From contig JAFZVC010000026.1 of assembly GCA_017618015.1 (NCBI GenBank), forward strand, positions 1-64,000: a stretch of DNA of 64,000 nucleotides, written 5' to 3'. The translations under genes were made by a program, and so were the position numbers. Positions 53,713 through 63,332 of the stretch are shown piece after piece; the first letter of the stretch is position 1, and every line of letters starts with the position of its first letter. The notes under the pieces were generated by a model. It had not been told where the DNA came from, searched no databases, and was given only the letters and a program-made list of their open reading frames with translations. This DNA comes from Spirochaetaceae bacterium (GTDB lineage: Bacteria; Spirochaetota; Spirochaetia; Treponematales; Treponemataceae).

Positions 53713-55050
53713 CTAGTTATGAATAAAATAGTTTATATCGCTGAATAATGCAATAACAAACAATATAACTATTAGTCCGATGCCGATAAACTGCACATAG
53801 TACAGCACTTTTGGCTTAATTTGTTTTTTCCTTATAAACTCGATGACTGCAAAAAGAATAAGTCCGCCGTCAAGGATCGGGATAGGCAGAAGGTTCATTA
53901 TAAAAAGCGATATGCTTATTAGAGCCAGGAAGTTCAGTACAGAGACGACACCAGTGGAAAAACCAGCCTTAAATCCAGCTTCTGCTGTCTCTCCAATCAT
54001 TTTAGTTATCCGTGCTGGTCCAGAAACAGCCTGCGTTATATCAACACCTTTGAAAAGAAGACCTATGCTCTTTATTGTCAAACCTGTAAGGTTCACAGTC
54101 TCTTTTAAGCCTTGCCAGATAGCGGGCAAAAACCAGTATGTTTCTGTATGATGTATATCAGTTGAAAAATAAATCCCGAATTCACCGGCTTCATTAAGCG
54201 TAATCGATGTTGTCCGAGTCTGCCCGTTCCTGATGTATTCTATAGGAAACGATCCGCTTTTATTTTTCACGGCTTTTTGAAGGTCGTAAATGTTTTTTAT
54301 TCCAGTTCCGTCAAGCTGTATAATCCTGTCACCTTCCAAAAGCCCGGCGGTGGCAGCTGCGCTACCTTCTTCAACTTGCGCAACGATCGGGTCTATCCAG
54401 TTCATTATTCCGATTTTGCCGGCACCCGACGATTTGTCGAGTATTGTCGTTACATCGAAAAAAAGAGTGCGGCCATTCCTGTCAATGACAAGCTTTAACG
54501 TTTCTTCTGGCGCAGCCGACACCGCCTGAGATATGTCTGAAAAAAGCGGGGTAGGCTCTCCATTTATCGAGACTATACGGTCACCAGTCTGTAAGCCGGC
54601 TTTTTCAGCTGCAGATTCAATATCTTCGTAAACTTCTGTGGCAATCACGATTCTGTTGTCTGCTGAGTAAAAGTCATATCCGACCATGGAAATCACTGTA
54701 AAAGCAACTACTGCGAACAGTACGTTAAAAAAAGGCCCGCAGAACGCTATAAAGGCACGTCTTAGAGGGTGTACGCCATAGAATGAGTCTTTATCCCCGG
54801 TGATGTGATCTTCGTTGTTATTAAGCGCTTCTTGAAAGGCTTTTTCTCCTTTCATCGCGCAGTAGCCACCGAGCGGTATCAATGAGAGCCTGAAGTCAGT
54901 TCCTTTAACAGTTTTATGGAGCAGTACAGGACCCATACCGATTGAAAAAGCTTCTACTTTGACACCAGTTATTTTTGCGGCTACAAAATGACCTGTCTCA
55001 TGCACAAGTACAATAAGCCCAAGCCCCAGAATTCCATATACAAACGTCAT
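53713..55050 (-). CDS. rseP: Site-2 membrane metalloprotease RseP
   Basis: RseP cuts transmembrane segments of regulators and leftover signal peptides within the membrane. The 445-residue protein has the zinc motif VHETGHF (HExxH at 17-21) in the first helix, two PDZ domains (about 135-215 and 220-300; GLQTGDRIVSINGEPTP and GLLEGDRIIQLDGTGIKNIY), and NLLPIPILDGG as the second metal site. It overlaps dxr by four bases. Role in an envelope-stress pathway is inferred from the family. Confidence 0.93.
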   Translation of the reverse strand: MTFVYGILGLGLIVLVHETGHFVAAKITGVKVEAFSIGMGPVLLHKTVKGTDFRLSLIPLGGYCAMKGEKAFQEALNNNEDHITGDKDSFYGVHPLRRAFIAFCGPFFNVLFAVVAFTVISMVGYDFYSADNRIVIATEVYEDIESAAEKAGLQTGDRIVSINGEPTPLFSDISQAVSAAPEETLKLVIDRNGRTLFFDVTTILDKSSGAGKIGIMNWIDPIVAQVEEGSAAATAGLLEGDRIIQLDGTGIKNIYDLQKAVKNKSGSFPIEYIRNGQTRTTSITLNEAGEFGIYFSTDIHHTETYWFLPAIWQGLKETVNLTGLTIKSIGLLFKGVDITQAVSGPARITKMIGETAEAGFKAGFSTGVVSVLNFLALISISLFIMNLLPIPILDGGLILFAVIEFIRKKQIKPKVLYYVQFIGIGLIVILFVIALFSDINYFIHN

Positions 55051-56213
55051 GCTAGTTTCTCCTGCGCAAGCTTGCGGGCATTTCCGTCAATTTTCATAAC
55101 ATCGTCAAAGTCTGTAGGTTCTGCTGTCCAGTCGTGTGAAAGAACGCTTTCTGTCAGGTCGGAAATGCCGTAAAAGCCAATTTTTCCTTGCGCGAAGGCG
55201 GTTACTGCAACTTCGTTCGAGGCATTGTATGCGATTGTATAACCACCGTTGCTTGCTGCAGCCTTGTATGCCAAACTGAGCATCGGGAAACGGTCTAAAT
55301 CCGGAGCGGCAAAAGTCATTTCAAGCGGTGAGTTAAAATCATATAAATTAAGAAGTTCAAGCGAATTAGGCGTAAAGTCAGGCCATGACAGAGCAGTGAG
55401 GATAGGATGCTTCATATCAGGCTTTGAGATCTGCGCATATAAAGCACCGTCTTTCGTCTGAATAAGCGAATGGACAAGGCTTTGCGGATGTATTGTGACT
55501 TTTACCTGCTCAGGAGTCGCGTCAAAAAGCCTGCATGCTTCTATAACTTCAAGTCCTTTGTTCGCGAGCGAAGAACTGTCTACAGTTATTTTTGGCCCCA
55601 TGTTCCAAGTAGGGTGTTTAAGCGCGTCTGCAAAAGTCACCGTTAAAAGCTTTTCTTTTGGGAACATTCTGAATGGACCGCCTGATGCTGTAAGTACAAT
55701 GCGAGAAACATTCTCCCTTCCAAAGTGATTTATAAGCGAGAATACAGCTGAATGCTCTGAATCTACGGGAAGTATGCGGCAATTGTTCTTTTCTGCGAGC
55801 GCACGAACAAGAGGGTATGCCATTACGACTGTCTCTTTATTTGCGAGTGCAAGGTCTATGCCGCGTTCAAGAACAAAAACAGAAGGCAAAAGTCCAGCGC
55901 TTCCTGCAATGCCGTTAATGACTATATCGGGTTTGGTGTCGTCAAGAAGACGCTTTATTCCGTCCGTGCCAGTATAAGAAACTTCGTCTGGTATGTTAGT
56001 ACAGTTTGTCCCGGACGCGGCGGAACTACCCGAAACTCCGCAAAGACAAAGCCTTTTGCAGTGGTATTTTTGGGAAAGCTCAATAAGTGGATTTGCGTTT
56101 TTATTTGCAACCAAGCCAACAATATCAAATAAATCGGGTAGTGTGCTCATTATTTCAAGTGAGCTTTTCCCAATAGAGCCTGTAGCACCGAGAACAACAA
56201 CTTTTTTTTTCAT
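55047..56213 (-). CDS. dxr: 1-deoxy-D-xylulose-5-phosphate reductoisomerase
   Basis: Dxr (IspC) makes MEP from DXP, the first committed step of the MEP isoprenoid pathway. The 388-residue protein has the NADPH motif VVLGATGSIGKSSLEIM, LANKETVVMAYPLV, the metal site PVDSEHSAVF, TASGGPFR, HPTWNMGPKITVDSSSLANK and GLEVIEA. An additional Ser/Cys-rich insertion near residue 60 (LCGVSGSSAASGTNCTNI) is unusual. The gene lies between cdsA and rseP. Confidence 0.97.
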   Translation of the reverse strand: MKKKVVVLGATGSIGKSSLEIMSTLPDLFDIVGLVANKNANPLIELSQKYHCKRLCLCGVSGSSAASGTNCTNIPDEVSYTGTDGIKRLLDDTKPDIVINGIAGSAGLLPSVFVLERGIDLALANKETVVMAYPLVRALAEKNNCRILPVDSEHSAVFSLINHFGRENVSRIVLTASGGPFRMFPKEKLLTVTFADALKHPTWNMGPKITVDSSSLANKGLEVIEACRLFDATPEQVKVTIHPQSLVHSLIQTKDGALYAQISKPDMKHPILTALSWPDFTPNSLELLNLYDFNSPLEMTFAAPDLDRFPMLSLAYKAAASNGGYTIAYNASNEVAVTAFAQGKIGFYGISDLTESVLSHDWTAEPTDFDDVMKIDGNARKLAQEKLA

Positions 56214-56216
56214 GAT

Positions 56217-57068
56217 TTATAGTCCGAAAAACAGCTCCGTAAGCAAGAAAAATGGCGGAGCGGAAAATAATATGGAGTCGATTGAGTCGAGCAGTCCGCC
56301 GCGTCCGGGAATTACACGACCAGAATCCTTAAAGTTTGCGGAACGCTTAATAACTGATTCAACCAAATCGCCAATTATTGAAGTAAGTGCAGTGAAGAAA
56401 GAAATTATAAGAACGGAAGGAAGTGATTGCAAAGAAAGATATGAGTTGAGTTTCCAACAAATAAATCCAATGATGAGTGGACCTGCAAAACCACCGATGT
56501 AGCCAGCGATGCTCTTGTTTGGGCTTGCCTTGAATATATTCTTGTTGTTCTTTCCCATAAGCACACCAAAGAGCCATGCTGTAGAGTCACTGCCAAAAAC
56601 AAGAAGCAAAAAGAACGATATAAGGACGGAAGACTGTTCCCAATCAGTCATCCTTGAGATATACGAGATAAGATATCCGCAATAAAAAATAATAAAAAAT
56701 GACGATGATATGCGCTGTATAGATTTTTCAAATGATGAAGTGTTTTTATCGTATCCGAAGATTTCTTTTGCCATTACAAGCAGAAATGTAGCCACGAAAG
56801 TGAGCGATATCCAATGGCTAGATAAATCGAAGAGTACAGTACAATATGTAACTAAAGGAATTATTACTGTCAGAACCATTATGAACGGAAGCGGCTGAAC
56901 AAAACTTCGTGCTTTTACCATCTTATGAAGTTCTGCAGTAGCGATCAGAGAGACTGTAACTATAGTTAAGTGGAGAATTATATGATTACAGAATGTAGCG
57001 GCAGTTATAAGAATGATTAACGGAATGCCTATAAAAAAAACTAAAAGCCTCTGAATAACGGTACTCAC
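56217..57068 (-). CDS. cdsA: Phosphatidate cytidylyltransferase
   Basis: CdsA makes CDP-diacylglycerol, the common precursor of phospholipids. The 283-residue protein has about eight membrane helices and the family signature DLVESVIKRSANFKDSGRVI followed by PGRGGLLDSIDSILF. GSDSTAWLFGVLMGKNNKNI with SPNKSIAGYIGG before it is also standard. Start overlaps the uppS stop by four bases. Confidence 0.95.
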   Translation of the reverse strand: MSTVIQRLLVFFIGIPLIILITAATFCNHIILHLTIVTVSLIATAELHKMVKARSFVQPLPFIMVLTVIIPLVTYCTVLFDLSSHWISLTFVATFLLVMAKEIFGYDKNTSSFEKSIQRISSSFFIIFYCGYLISYISRMTDWEQSSVLISFFLLLVFGSDSTAWLFGVLMGKNNKNIFKASPNKSIAGYIGGFAGPLIIGFICWKLNSYLSLQSLPSVLIISFFTALTSIIGDLVESVIKRSANFKDSGRVIPGRGGLLDSIDSILFSAPPFFLLTELFFGL

Positions 57069-57787
57069 TTTTTTACTCCACCAAATCTTCTGTCAATTTT
57101 CTGAAACCTTTCAATGGCATCAAAAAAATCATTCTTTGTGTAATCTGGCCATAGTGTATCACAAAAATCAAATTCAGTATATGCAGACTGCCACAATAAA
57201 AAGTTACTAAGGCGTTTTTCTCCGCCTGTTCGTATTATTAAATCAGCGTCAGGCAAAAAAGGTAGGTCAAGGTACGGAGAGATGTCTACCGTATCCGGAA
57301 CGGCGGGTGATGGCTGTGCTAATATAGTCGAAACATACTTTTTTATAGCACGGTTCACTTCGTCGTGACCGCCATAATTTATTGCAAGAACAAGGTTTAA
57401 ATTAGTGTTGTTCTTGCTGTCTTCTATTACGTTTTTAATGTCTTTTTGTAAATCAGGGGAAAGTCTTGTAATATCACCTAGATGATGAAGCCGTATTCCG
57501 TTCTTACGGTAAAAATCGACTTCAGTTTTTAAATGCAAACCAAGAAGTTTCATTAAATAAGAAACTTCGCTTTCGGGCCGCTTCCAGTTTTCTGTAGAAA
57601 ATGTGTATAAAGTAAGATATTTCACGCCGGCTTCAATAGCGGCAAGCATTATTTCCCTAGCTCGATCAACACCGGCTTTATGTCCGGCTGTTCGAGGAAG
57701 TTTTCTTTTTTGGGCCCATCGACCGTTCCCGTCCATTATTATTCCAACATGGACAGGAACGGCTTTCGTTTCTGACTGTTCCGGCAT
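57065..57787 (-). CDS. uppS: Undecaprenyl diphosphate synthase
   Basis: UppS condenses isopentenyl units to the C55 carrier used for peptidoglycan and the surface glycan. The 240-residue protein has GIIMDGNGRWAQKRKLPRTA, with catalytic Asp in MDGNGRWA, the TLYTFSTENWKRP segment, and the C-terminal DLIIRTGGEKRLSNFLLWQS. It overlaps frr by one base. The product is the likely acceptor for the WbaP-like enzyme at 10908. Confidence 0.96.
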   Translation of the reverse strand: MPEQSETKAVPVHVGIIMDGNGRWAQKRKLPRTAGHKAGVDRAREIMLAAIEAGVKYLTLYTFSTENWKRPESEVSYLMKLLGLHLKTEVDFYRKNGIRLHHLGDITRLSPDLQKDIKNVIEDSKNNTNLNLVLAINYGGHDEVNRAIKKYVSTILAQPSPAVPDTVDISPYLDLPFLPDADLIIRTGGEKRLSNFLLWQSAYTEFDFCDTLWPDYTKNDFFDAIERFQKIDRRFGGVKK

Positions 57788-58332
57788 TAGCCTTCCATAA
57801 TCTCTTTTTCTTTTGCTTCAAGAATCTTGTTTATTTCCTGAATAAAAGAATCTGTTGATTTCTGAAGAGCATCTTCAGCAGTTTTAAGGCTGTCTTCTGT
57901 AAGAATACCGTCTTTCTGCTGCTTTTTAAGGTCATCGTTGCCGTCTCTTCTGATGTTACGGATAGCAACTCTGCTGTTTTCGGCAATGTTCTTTGCCTGT
58001 TTGCAAAGTTCCTTTCTTCTTTCTGCAGTTAACGGTGGAATAGCGATTCTAATAACTTTTCCATCGTTTGACGGGTTAAGACCAAGATCTGCGCTAAGAA
58101 TGCCTTTCTCAATCTCTTTGATGAGGCCTTTGTCCCACGGCTGAATAACAACCATGCGGGCTTCAGGAATAGAGATTGTTGCAACCTGGCTCAACGGAGT
58201 TTTTTCTCCGTAGTAATCAACGCGAACTTTATCAAAAAGAGATGCAGAAGCACGTCCTGTACGAATAGTGTTGAACTCGTCCTTCAAAGAAGCGACTGTC
58301 TTTTTCATACGTTCTTCAACTGTATCTGCCAT
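57787..58332 (-). CDS. frr: Ribosome recycling factor
   Basis: RRF splits the ribosome after termination together with EF-G. The 181-residue length is normal. Motifs: LKDEFNTIRTGRASASLFD, VDYYGEKTPLSQVATISIPE, GLNPSNDGKVIRIAIPPLTA and ERRKELCKQAKNIAENSRVA. A GGAG precedes the start at 58332. It follows tsf after an 84-base structured gap; pyrH, often found between them in other bacteria, is absent here. Confidence 0.97.
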   Translation of the reverse strand: MADTVEERMKKTVASLKDEFNTIRTGRASASLFDKVRVDYYGEKTPLSQVATISIPEARMVVIQPWDKGLIKEIEKGILSADLGLNPSNDGKVIRIAIPPLTAERRKELCKQAKNIAENSRVAIRNIRRDGNDDLKKQQKDGILTEDSLKTAEDALQKSTDSFIQEINKILEAKEKEIMEG

Positions 58333-58372
58333 GTTTTTACTCCTATCGGGTTCGTTTCAGTGAAGTAAATAT

Positions 58373-58407
58373 CCCCCGATAACGTGAACATTGCCACGTA
58401 TCAGGGG
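58373..58407 (-). promoter_or_regulatory. Stem-loop just downstream of tsf
   Basis: On the minus strand CCCCTGATACGTG (58407-58395) can pair, with single-base bulges, with CACGTTATCGGGG around GCAATGTT. It starts ten bases after the tsf stop and ends about 40 bases before frr. No T-run follows, so a full terminator is unlikely. It may protect the rpsB-tsf messenger end or limit read-through into frr. Confidence 0.4.
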
Positions 58408-58416
58408 CATATAAAA

Positions 58417-59250
58417 CTATTTACCAAGAACGAAAAGCTTTGCTGTTGCGAAGCTCAAAGAAGCACCAACTTCCTTTCCAACTTCAGCAAGCTTAGCTGT
58501 TACAGTCTTTTTGTCATCCTTTACGAACATCTGGTCTTCGAAGCAGATCTCTGCAAGGTGCTTGTTAATCTTGCCCTGAAGAATTCCGTCTTTAACATTG
58601 TCCGGTTTGGATGCCATTTTTGGATCCTGATCCATCTGAGCTTTGAAGATTTCTTTCTGCTCTGCGATGTATGTTGCAGGAACGTCTTTCTTTGCTGTAT
58701 ATGCTGGTGTGAATGCAGCGATATGGAGACAGCAGTCATAAGCGAATGCTTTAACAGCGTCTGCTGTTGAACCTTTAACAACTACAACAGCGCCAGTTTT
58801 CATGTCTGAGTGTACATAGAAAGAAGCGGCTGCGTCAGCAGGAACATCAATAACTTCTACCTTTGCAACTTTCATGTTCTCGCGGATAGAAACCTTGAGA
58901 GGCTCAAGGAACTGCTCATGTTCTGCCTCAACTTTTGTGTAGCCTTTCTCAAAAGTGATGTCCAAAAGTTTTTCACCAACTGCAACGAAGTCTACGTTGT
59001 TTGCAACGAAGTCTGTCTCGCAAGTAAGCTCGATAACAGCAATCTTGTTTCCGTTCTGGCGAACGAACAGGCGGCCTTCTGTTGTAGCGCGCTCAGAACG
59101 TTTTGCCATAGCGGCAAGACCTTTCTCTTTAAGAAGTTTTGCGGCTGCTTCTGCATCACCGTTGCACTCTACGAGAGCCTTTTTACATTCCATCATACCG
59201 GCACCGGTTGCTTCTCTGAGTGCCTTTACGTCTGCGGCTTTAATTTCCAT
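58417..59250 (-). CDS. tsf: Elongation factor Ts
   Basis: EF-Ts recharges EF-Tu with GTP. The 277-residue protein begins MEIKAADVKALREATGAGMM ECKKALVE-type start, with TDFVAN in LTCETDFVANNVDFVAVGEK, and DCCLHIAAFTPAY. The size and domain order (UBA-like, then two N/C core parts) are normal. It is the second gene of the rpsB-tsf pair, with a 28-base gap that holds GGAG. Confidence 0.96.
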   Translation of the reverse strand: MEIKAADVKALREATGAGMMECKKALVECNGDAEAAAKLLKEKGLAAMAKRSERATTEGRLFVRQNGNKIAVIELTCETDFVANNVDFVAVGEKLLDITFEKGYTKVEAEHEQFLEPLKVSIRENMKVAKVEVIDVPADAAASFYVHSDMKTGAVVVVKGSTADAVKAFAYDCCLHIAAFTPAYTAKKDVPATYIAEQKEIFKAQMDQDPKMASKPDNVKDGILQGKINKHLAEICFEDQMFVKDDKKTVTAKLAEVGKEVGASLSFATAKLFVLGK

Positions 59251-59278
59251 TTGATTCTCCTAATTTGCTCGCAAATTA

Positions 59279-60145
59279 CTACTCGTAAAGTTTGTCTTCA
59301 TCTACGAGGTCATCTTCTCCATTCTGCTCTTCATTTTCTTTTGGCTCAGTAGGAGTGTAGTTGCTGTAGTCAACGATTTCTTCATCATCAGATTTCTTGG
59401 AGATATCGCCTTCAAGAAGCTCTTCGTCCTCGTCCTGAAGATTCTCGATAATCTTAAGACCTGTCTCGTTATCAGCTTCGATTACAGCGTTAGCGATAAT
59501 CTGTGTGAAAAGCGTAATAGCGCGGATAGCATCATCGTTACCAGGAATAGGATAGTCGATTCCCTCTGGGTTACAGTTTGTATCAACAACTGCTACGATC
59601 GGAATACCCATGCGGCGTGCTTCTGCAACTGCGATAGCTTCTTTGTGTGTATCGATGATAAAGATAATTCCAGGAAGCTCTTTCATTTCCTTGATACCGC
59701 CAAGGTTCTTCTCGAGCTTTGCTTTTTCTTTCTGGATTGCTGAAATCTCTTTCTTTGTGATGTTCTCGAATGTGCCATCTACTTCCATCTTCTCGATTTT
59801 CTTAAGACGGAGCAGTGATTTTTTGATTGTAGAGAAGTTTGTGAGCATACCGCCAAGCCAGCGGTTGTTTACGTAGTACATGCCACAGCGCTCTGCTTCT
59901 TTAGCGATAGCCTGCTGTGCCTGTTTTTTTGTACCTACAAAAAGTACAGATTTGCCTGCAGCTGTAATTTTTCTTACAGCTTCATAAGCATCTTTGATTG
60001 CAAGGATTGTCTTCTGCAAATCAATGATATGAATCCCGTTGCGCTCTGCGAAGATGTACTTCTTCATGCGGGGATCCCAGCGTTTTACCTGATGTCCGAA
60101 ATGAACGCCGGACTCAAGCAGACTCTTCATGGTTACAACTGCCAT
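59279..60145 (-). CDS. rpsB: 30S ribosomal protein S2 with acidic tail
   Basis: S2 sits at the head-body junction of the 30S subunit. The 288-residue protein has [51 protein letters not shown] and [12 protein letters not shown]-like [20 protein letters not shown], all standard. Residues after about 235 form an acidic, Glu/Asp-rich tail ([20 protein letters not shown]), longer than in enterobacteria. AGGAG lies just before the start. Confidence 0.97.
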   Translation of the reverse strand: MAVVTMKSLLESGVHFGHQVKRWDPRMKKYIFAERNGIHIIDLQKTILAIKDAYEAVRKITAAGKSVLFVGTKKQAQQAIAKEAERCGMYYVNNRWLGGMLTNFSTIKKSLLRLKKIEKMEVDGTFENITKKEISAIQKEKAKLEKNLGGIKEMKELPGIIFIIDTHKEAIAVAEARRMGIPIVAVVDTNCNPEGIDYPIPGNDDAIRAITLFTQIIANAVIEADNETGLKIIENLQDEDEELLEGDISKKSDDEEIVDYSNYTPTEPKENEEQNGEDDLVDEDKLYE

Positions 60146-60260
60146 GATGTTCTCCTTCTTCGGAAAATCAATTAAAACTGATTTTTCACCTGACTCTTTT
60201 TCACGATAGCCAACTTTTTAGTATGGCATACGGAGAATATTTCAGACTGCTATAAGCGTG

Positions 60261-60277
60261 AACCACGCTTTTTATAA
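60261..60277 (-). promoter_or_regulatory. Hairpin in the rpsB leader region
   Basis: The 148-base gap between maf and rpsB contains AAGCGTG-GTT-CACGCTT on the minus strand, about 115 bases before the rpsB ATG. It may be the end of maf messenger or part of a rpsB leader that responds to S2, as leaders of rpsB do in other bacteria. No certain promoter is seen in this gap. Confidence 0.3.
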
Positions 60278-60293
60278 GCAGAACTGTACAAAG

Positions 60294-60884
60294 TTATTCC
60301 ATTAGCGAATAATTTTGTTGCGACATTATGTCATAAAAATCGGATATAGGCAAGCCCACTATGGAACTGTATGAGCCCTTTATCTCTGTGATGAAGAACG
60401 CGGCTTTCCCTTGCATCCTGTAACCGCCCGCGACGCCGTACCACTCGCCGGAATCGAGATACCAGTTTATTTCTTCTTCTGTAAGCTTTTTGAACGTTAC
60501 GGTGCTTATGTTCGTGCGAGTGTCAAGGTAATTAAGCTGTCCGTTGAATACGGCGATCGCGGTAATAACTTTGTGTTTTTTGCCGCTGAACATTCTTAGG
60601 AACTTTTCGGCTTCTTCTCTGGATGAGGGCTTGCCGTAAAGTTTGCCATTAAGCACGATTGCTGTATCTGCGCCTAAAATCCACGGTATGGTTTGTTCTG
60701 CCGGGAACGTCCTTATTACAGCCTCAATTTTCTTTGTAGCAATATACTCTGGGGCTTTTTCAATAGGAATGTCAGCAGGAACTTCTTCTTTTATATCAGG
60801 AATCATTACCTTGAAAGGAATATTGAGTTCTTTAAGTATTTCCTGTCTTCTGGGTGAGGAAGATGCTAAAATGATAGGTTCCAT
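60294..60884 (-). CDS. maf: Maf-family nucleoside triphosphate pyrophosphatase
   Basis: Maf proteins hydrolyse non-canonical or excess nucleoside triphosphates to monophosphates (dTTP/UTP type in the YhdE branch). The 196-residue protein has the start IILASSSPRRQEILKELNIP, the metal site ILGADTAIVLNGKLYGKP and SGEWYGVAGGYRMQGKAAFF with the conserved GxYRIQG-like motif. Divergent from the tRNA promoter at 60922. Confidence 0.93.
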   Translation of the reverse strand: MEPIILASSSPRRQEILKELNIPFKVMIPDIKEEVPADIPIEKAPEYIATKKIEAVIRTFPAEQTIPWILGADTAIVLNGKLYGKPSSREEAEKFLRMFSGKKHKVITAIAVFNGQLNYLDTRTNISTVTFKKLTEEEINWYLDSGEWYGVAGGYRMQGKAAFFITEIKGSYSSIVGLPISDFYDIMSQQNYSLME

Positions 60885-60921
60885 AATAAAGCCCTCCGGT
60901 TAAGCGTTCTATTGAGTTACC

Positions 60922-60950
60922 TTGACAAAAAAAATAATAAAAGTTAGATT
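60922..60950 (+). promoter_or_regulatory. Promoter of the tRNA-Arg gene
   Basis: TTGACA (60922-60927), a perfect -35, is followed after 17 bases by TAGATT (60945-60950). The tRNA 5' end is at 60962, about 11 bases after the -10, consistent with a short leader trimmed by RNase P. Confidence 0.7.
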
Positions 60951-60961
60951 TTTTTTCAAGA

Positions 60962-61035
60962 GAGAGATTAGCTCATTTGGATAGAGCGTCGCCCTCCGGA
61001 GGCGAAGGTGGCAGGTTCGAATCCTGTATCTCTCG
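60962..61035 (+). tRNA. tRNA-Arg (anticodon CCG)
   Basis: Cloverleaf by eye: acceptor GAGAGAT (60962-60968) with ATCTCTC (61028-61034); D stem GCTC/GAGC; anticodon stem TCGCC (60989-60993) with GGCGA (61001-61005) and loop CTCCGGA, giving anticodon CCG at 60996-60998, which reads CGG; variable loop of five; T stem GCAGG/CCTGT with TTCGAAT loop. Discriminator G at 61035. No CCA is encoded. Confidence 0.95.
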
Positions 61036-61040
61036 GACAA

Positions 61041-61068
61041 AAAAAGCTGCTCAACCGAGCAGCTTTTT
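61041..61068. terminator. Bidirectional intrinsic terminator
   Basis: GCTGCTC (61046-61052) pairs with GAGCAGC (61057-61063) around AACC. Five A's precede and five T's follow, so the stem with U-tract works on both strands. It ends the tRNA transcript on the plus strand and the HEAT-repeat gene (stop at 61095) on the minus strand. Confidence 0.88.
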
Positions 61069-61094
61069 CTTATTTTTGCACCAAATACGGCGAT

Positions 61095-61793
61095 TTATTT
61101 CTTGCCTGTGTATTTCTTTAACAGAGCTTTTGCTTTATCTCTAACAGATGTTGTGTAGTAGTAGTTTACTGCAATCTTTGAAATTGACTGGATAAGAGGG
61201 CTCTTGTCAATTACTGTAGGAGCGAGTTTTTCGTATGCGTTAAGAATCTCAAAAGCAAGGCTGCTTGATGGGTTAATAACAGCATATTTCTTTTCTACCC
61301 AAGCGATTGTGGCAACTGCTTCATCGCTTTCGTCCTGGCTTATTTCACCTAAAGACTTGATTGCGGATGCTGCAACCCAAGACTCTTTTTCTGCAAGCGC
61401 GATTTTTGTAAGCGTGTCGCGTGATTCAGGCGAGTTAATTTTTCCAAGAAGTCTGCAAGCTTCCGCGCGTACCTGAGGATAGTCGTTCGTAAGTCTGCCA
61501 TTCGTTCTGGCCTGGCTTAAAACACCTTCACCAGCCAGTGAGGAGAGAGAAGTCTGTATCTGTGTAAGGTCTCTTGAACCTGTATCGTTTTCAAGAGCTT
61601 CTTCAATGTACTGAAGAGCGAGTACTTTGTTGTCTAATTCATCAGATATGGTCAATTCATTGATGATCATATCTTCGAATGTACTAAGGTAATCCTCTTC
61701 TGCAGTTGTCTCACTGCGAGACTGCTGTGCACCTACAAATGCAAATACAGAGAAAATCAAAAGAACTGAAAGCAGTATTTTATTGTTAAACAT
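61095..61793 (-). CDS. Exported HEAT-repeat protein
   Basis: The 232-residue protein has a signal peptide (KILLSVLLIFSVFAFVGAQQ, cleaved after the GAQ area). The rest consists of HEAT/armadillo-like helix pairs: DYPQVRAEACRLLGKINSPE, SWVAASAIKSLGEISQDESD and AVATIAWVEKKY. It probably acts as a periplasmic binding protein. GGAGG precedes the ATG. The upstream 77-base gap holds a small hairpin (ATCGG/CCGAT, 61826-61842) of unclear use. Confidence 0.82.
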   Translation of the reverse strand: MFNNKILLSVLLIFSVFAFVGAQQSRSETTAEEDYLSTFEDMIINELTISDELDNKVLALQYIEEALENDTGSRDLTQIQTSLSSLAGEGVLSQARTNGRLTNDYPQVRAEACRLLGKINSPESRDTLTKIALAEKESWVAASAIKSLGEISQDESDEAVATIAWVEKKYAVINPSSSLAFEILNAYEKLAPTVIDKSPLIQSISKIAVNYYYTTSVRDKAKALLKKYTGKK

Positions 61794-61870
61794 TTATATC
61801 CTCCAGGATATTATCTGTATATAGTATCGGCTTAAAACCGATTTTTTTTAAGCACTCATTTATAAGGCAA

Positions 61871-62683
<813 letters not shown>

Positions 62684-62700
62684 CTAGTGCCAATGTGATA

Positions 62701-62729
62701 TTGACCAATGTATCTATAGAAAGTAAGAT
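62701..62729 (+). promoter_or_regulatory. Promoter of coaD, likely leaderless
   Basis: TTGACC (62701-62706) and TAAGAT (62724-62729) are 17 bases apart. The coaD ATG is at 62736, seven bases after the -10, where transcription would normally start. No Shine-Dalgarno is seen between them. Confidence 0.6.
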
Positions 62730-62735
62730 TGCTTT

Positions 62736-63242
62736 ATGCAGAAGGCAATATTCGCAGGATCTTTTGATCCGCCAACATATGGACATTTAAACGTTATAGA
62801 GCGTTCGGCATCTGTTTTTGACGAAATTCTTGTCGTTATAGCCGTAAACAAATCGAAAAAATACCTGTTTTCCGATGAAGAGCGTATGAGCATGATGAAA
62901 GAACTCACAAAGAAGTGGAAGAATGTATCCGTTCATCTTTGCAGCACGCTTATCGTCGATTTTGCCAAAAAGAACAATGTGCACGTCCTTTTGCGCGGCG
63001 TCCGAAACTTTGCCGACTTTTCGTATGAGTTCGATCTTTCTTTGCTTAACAGAGGCCTTTCATCTGATATAGACACCTTTTTTATCCCGACAGATCCGGA
63101 ATATTTCGTCCTACGTTCAAGCGCGATAAAAGAACTTGCCTCATTCGGTGGCGATGTTTCCAAAATGGTTCCGCCATTGGTAGAGAAAAAATTACACGAT
63201 AAGTTCTTTACTGACGACGAAAGCAATACCACGAAAAAATGA
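62736..63242 (+). CDS. coaD: Phosphopantetheine adenylyltransferase
   Basis: CoaD joins 4'-phosphopantetheine and ATP to dephospho-CoA, the next-to-last step of coenzyme A synthesis. The 168-residue protein has [20 protein letters not shown] (HxGH-like YGHL), [20 protein letters not shown] and [20 protein letters not shown], all family hallmarks. The CoA product supplies the cofactor of acpP nearby (63609). Confidence 0.96.
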   Translation: MQKAIFAGSFDPPTYGHLNVIERSASVFDEILVVIAVNKSKKYLFSDEERMSMMKELTKKWKNVSVHLCSTLIVDFAKKNNVHVLLRGVRNFADFSYEFDLSLLNRGLSSDIDTFFIPTDPEYFVLRSSAIKELASFGGDVSKMVPPLVEKKLHDKFFTDDESNTTKK

Positions 63243-63257
63243 TTTTCTCAAATCAAA

Positions 63258-63285
63258 TTGACAAAAAATGAAAAAATGTTATAAT
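63258..63285 (+). promoter_or_regulatory. Promoter 1 of rpmF-acpP
   Basis: TTGACA (63258-63263) and TATAAT (63280-63285) with a 16-base spacer: both hexamers are perfect consensus. The start would be near 63292, giving a leader of about 115 bases before rpmF. Confidence 0.75.
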
Positions 63286-63332
63286 AAAATCATCTGCTAG
63301 GTTTGTAGAATTTTTGCAGATTCCGTAATGCG

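Noticed and set aside
55993-56502. 169-codon plus-strand frame across the dxr/cdsA junction
   Set aside because: It is antisense to two certain genes and has no recognisable domain or start signal.
61826-61850. ATCGG/CCGAT hairpin followed by T's as a terminator
   Set aside because: The T-run follows on the plus strand, where no gene ends; on the minus strand there is no T-run.
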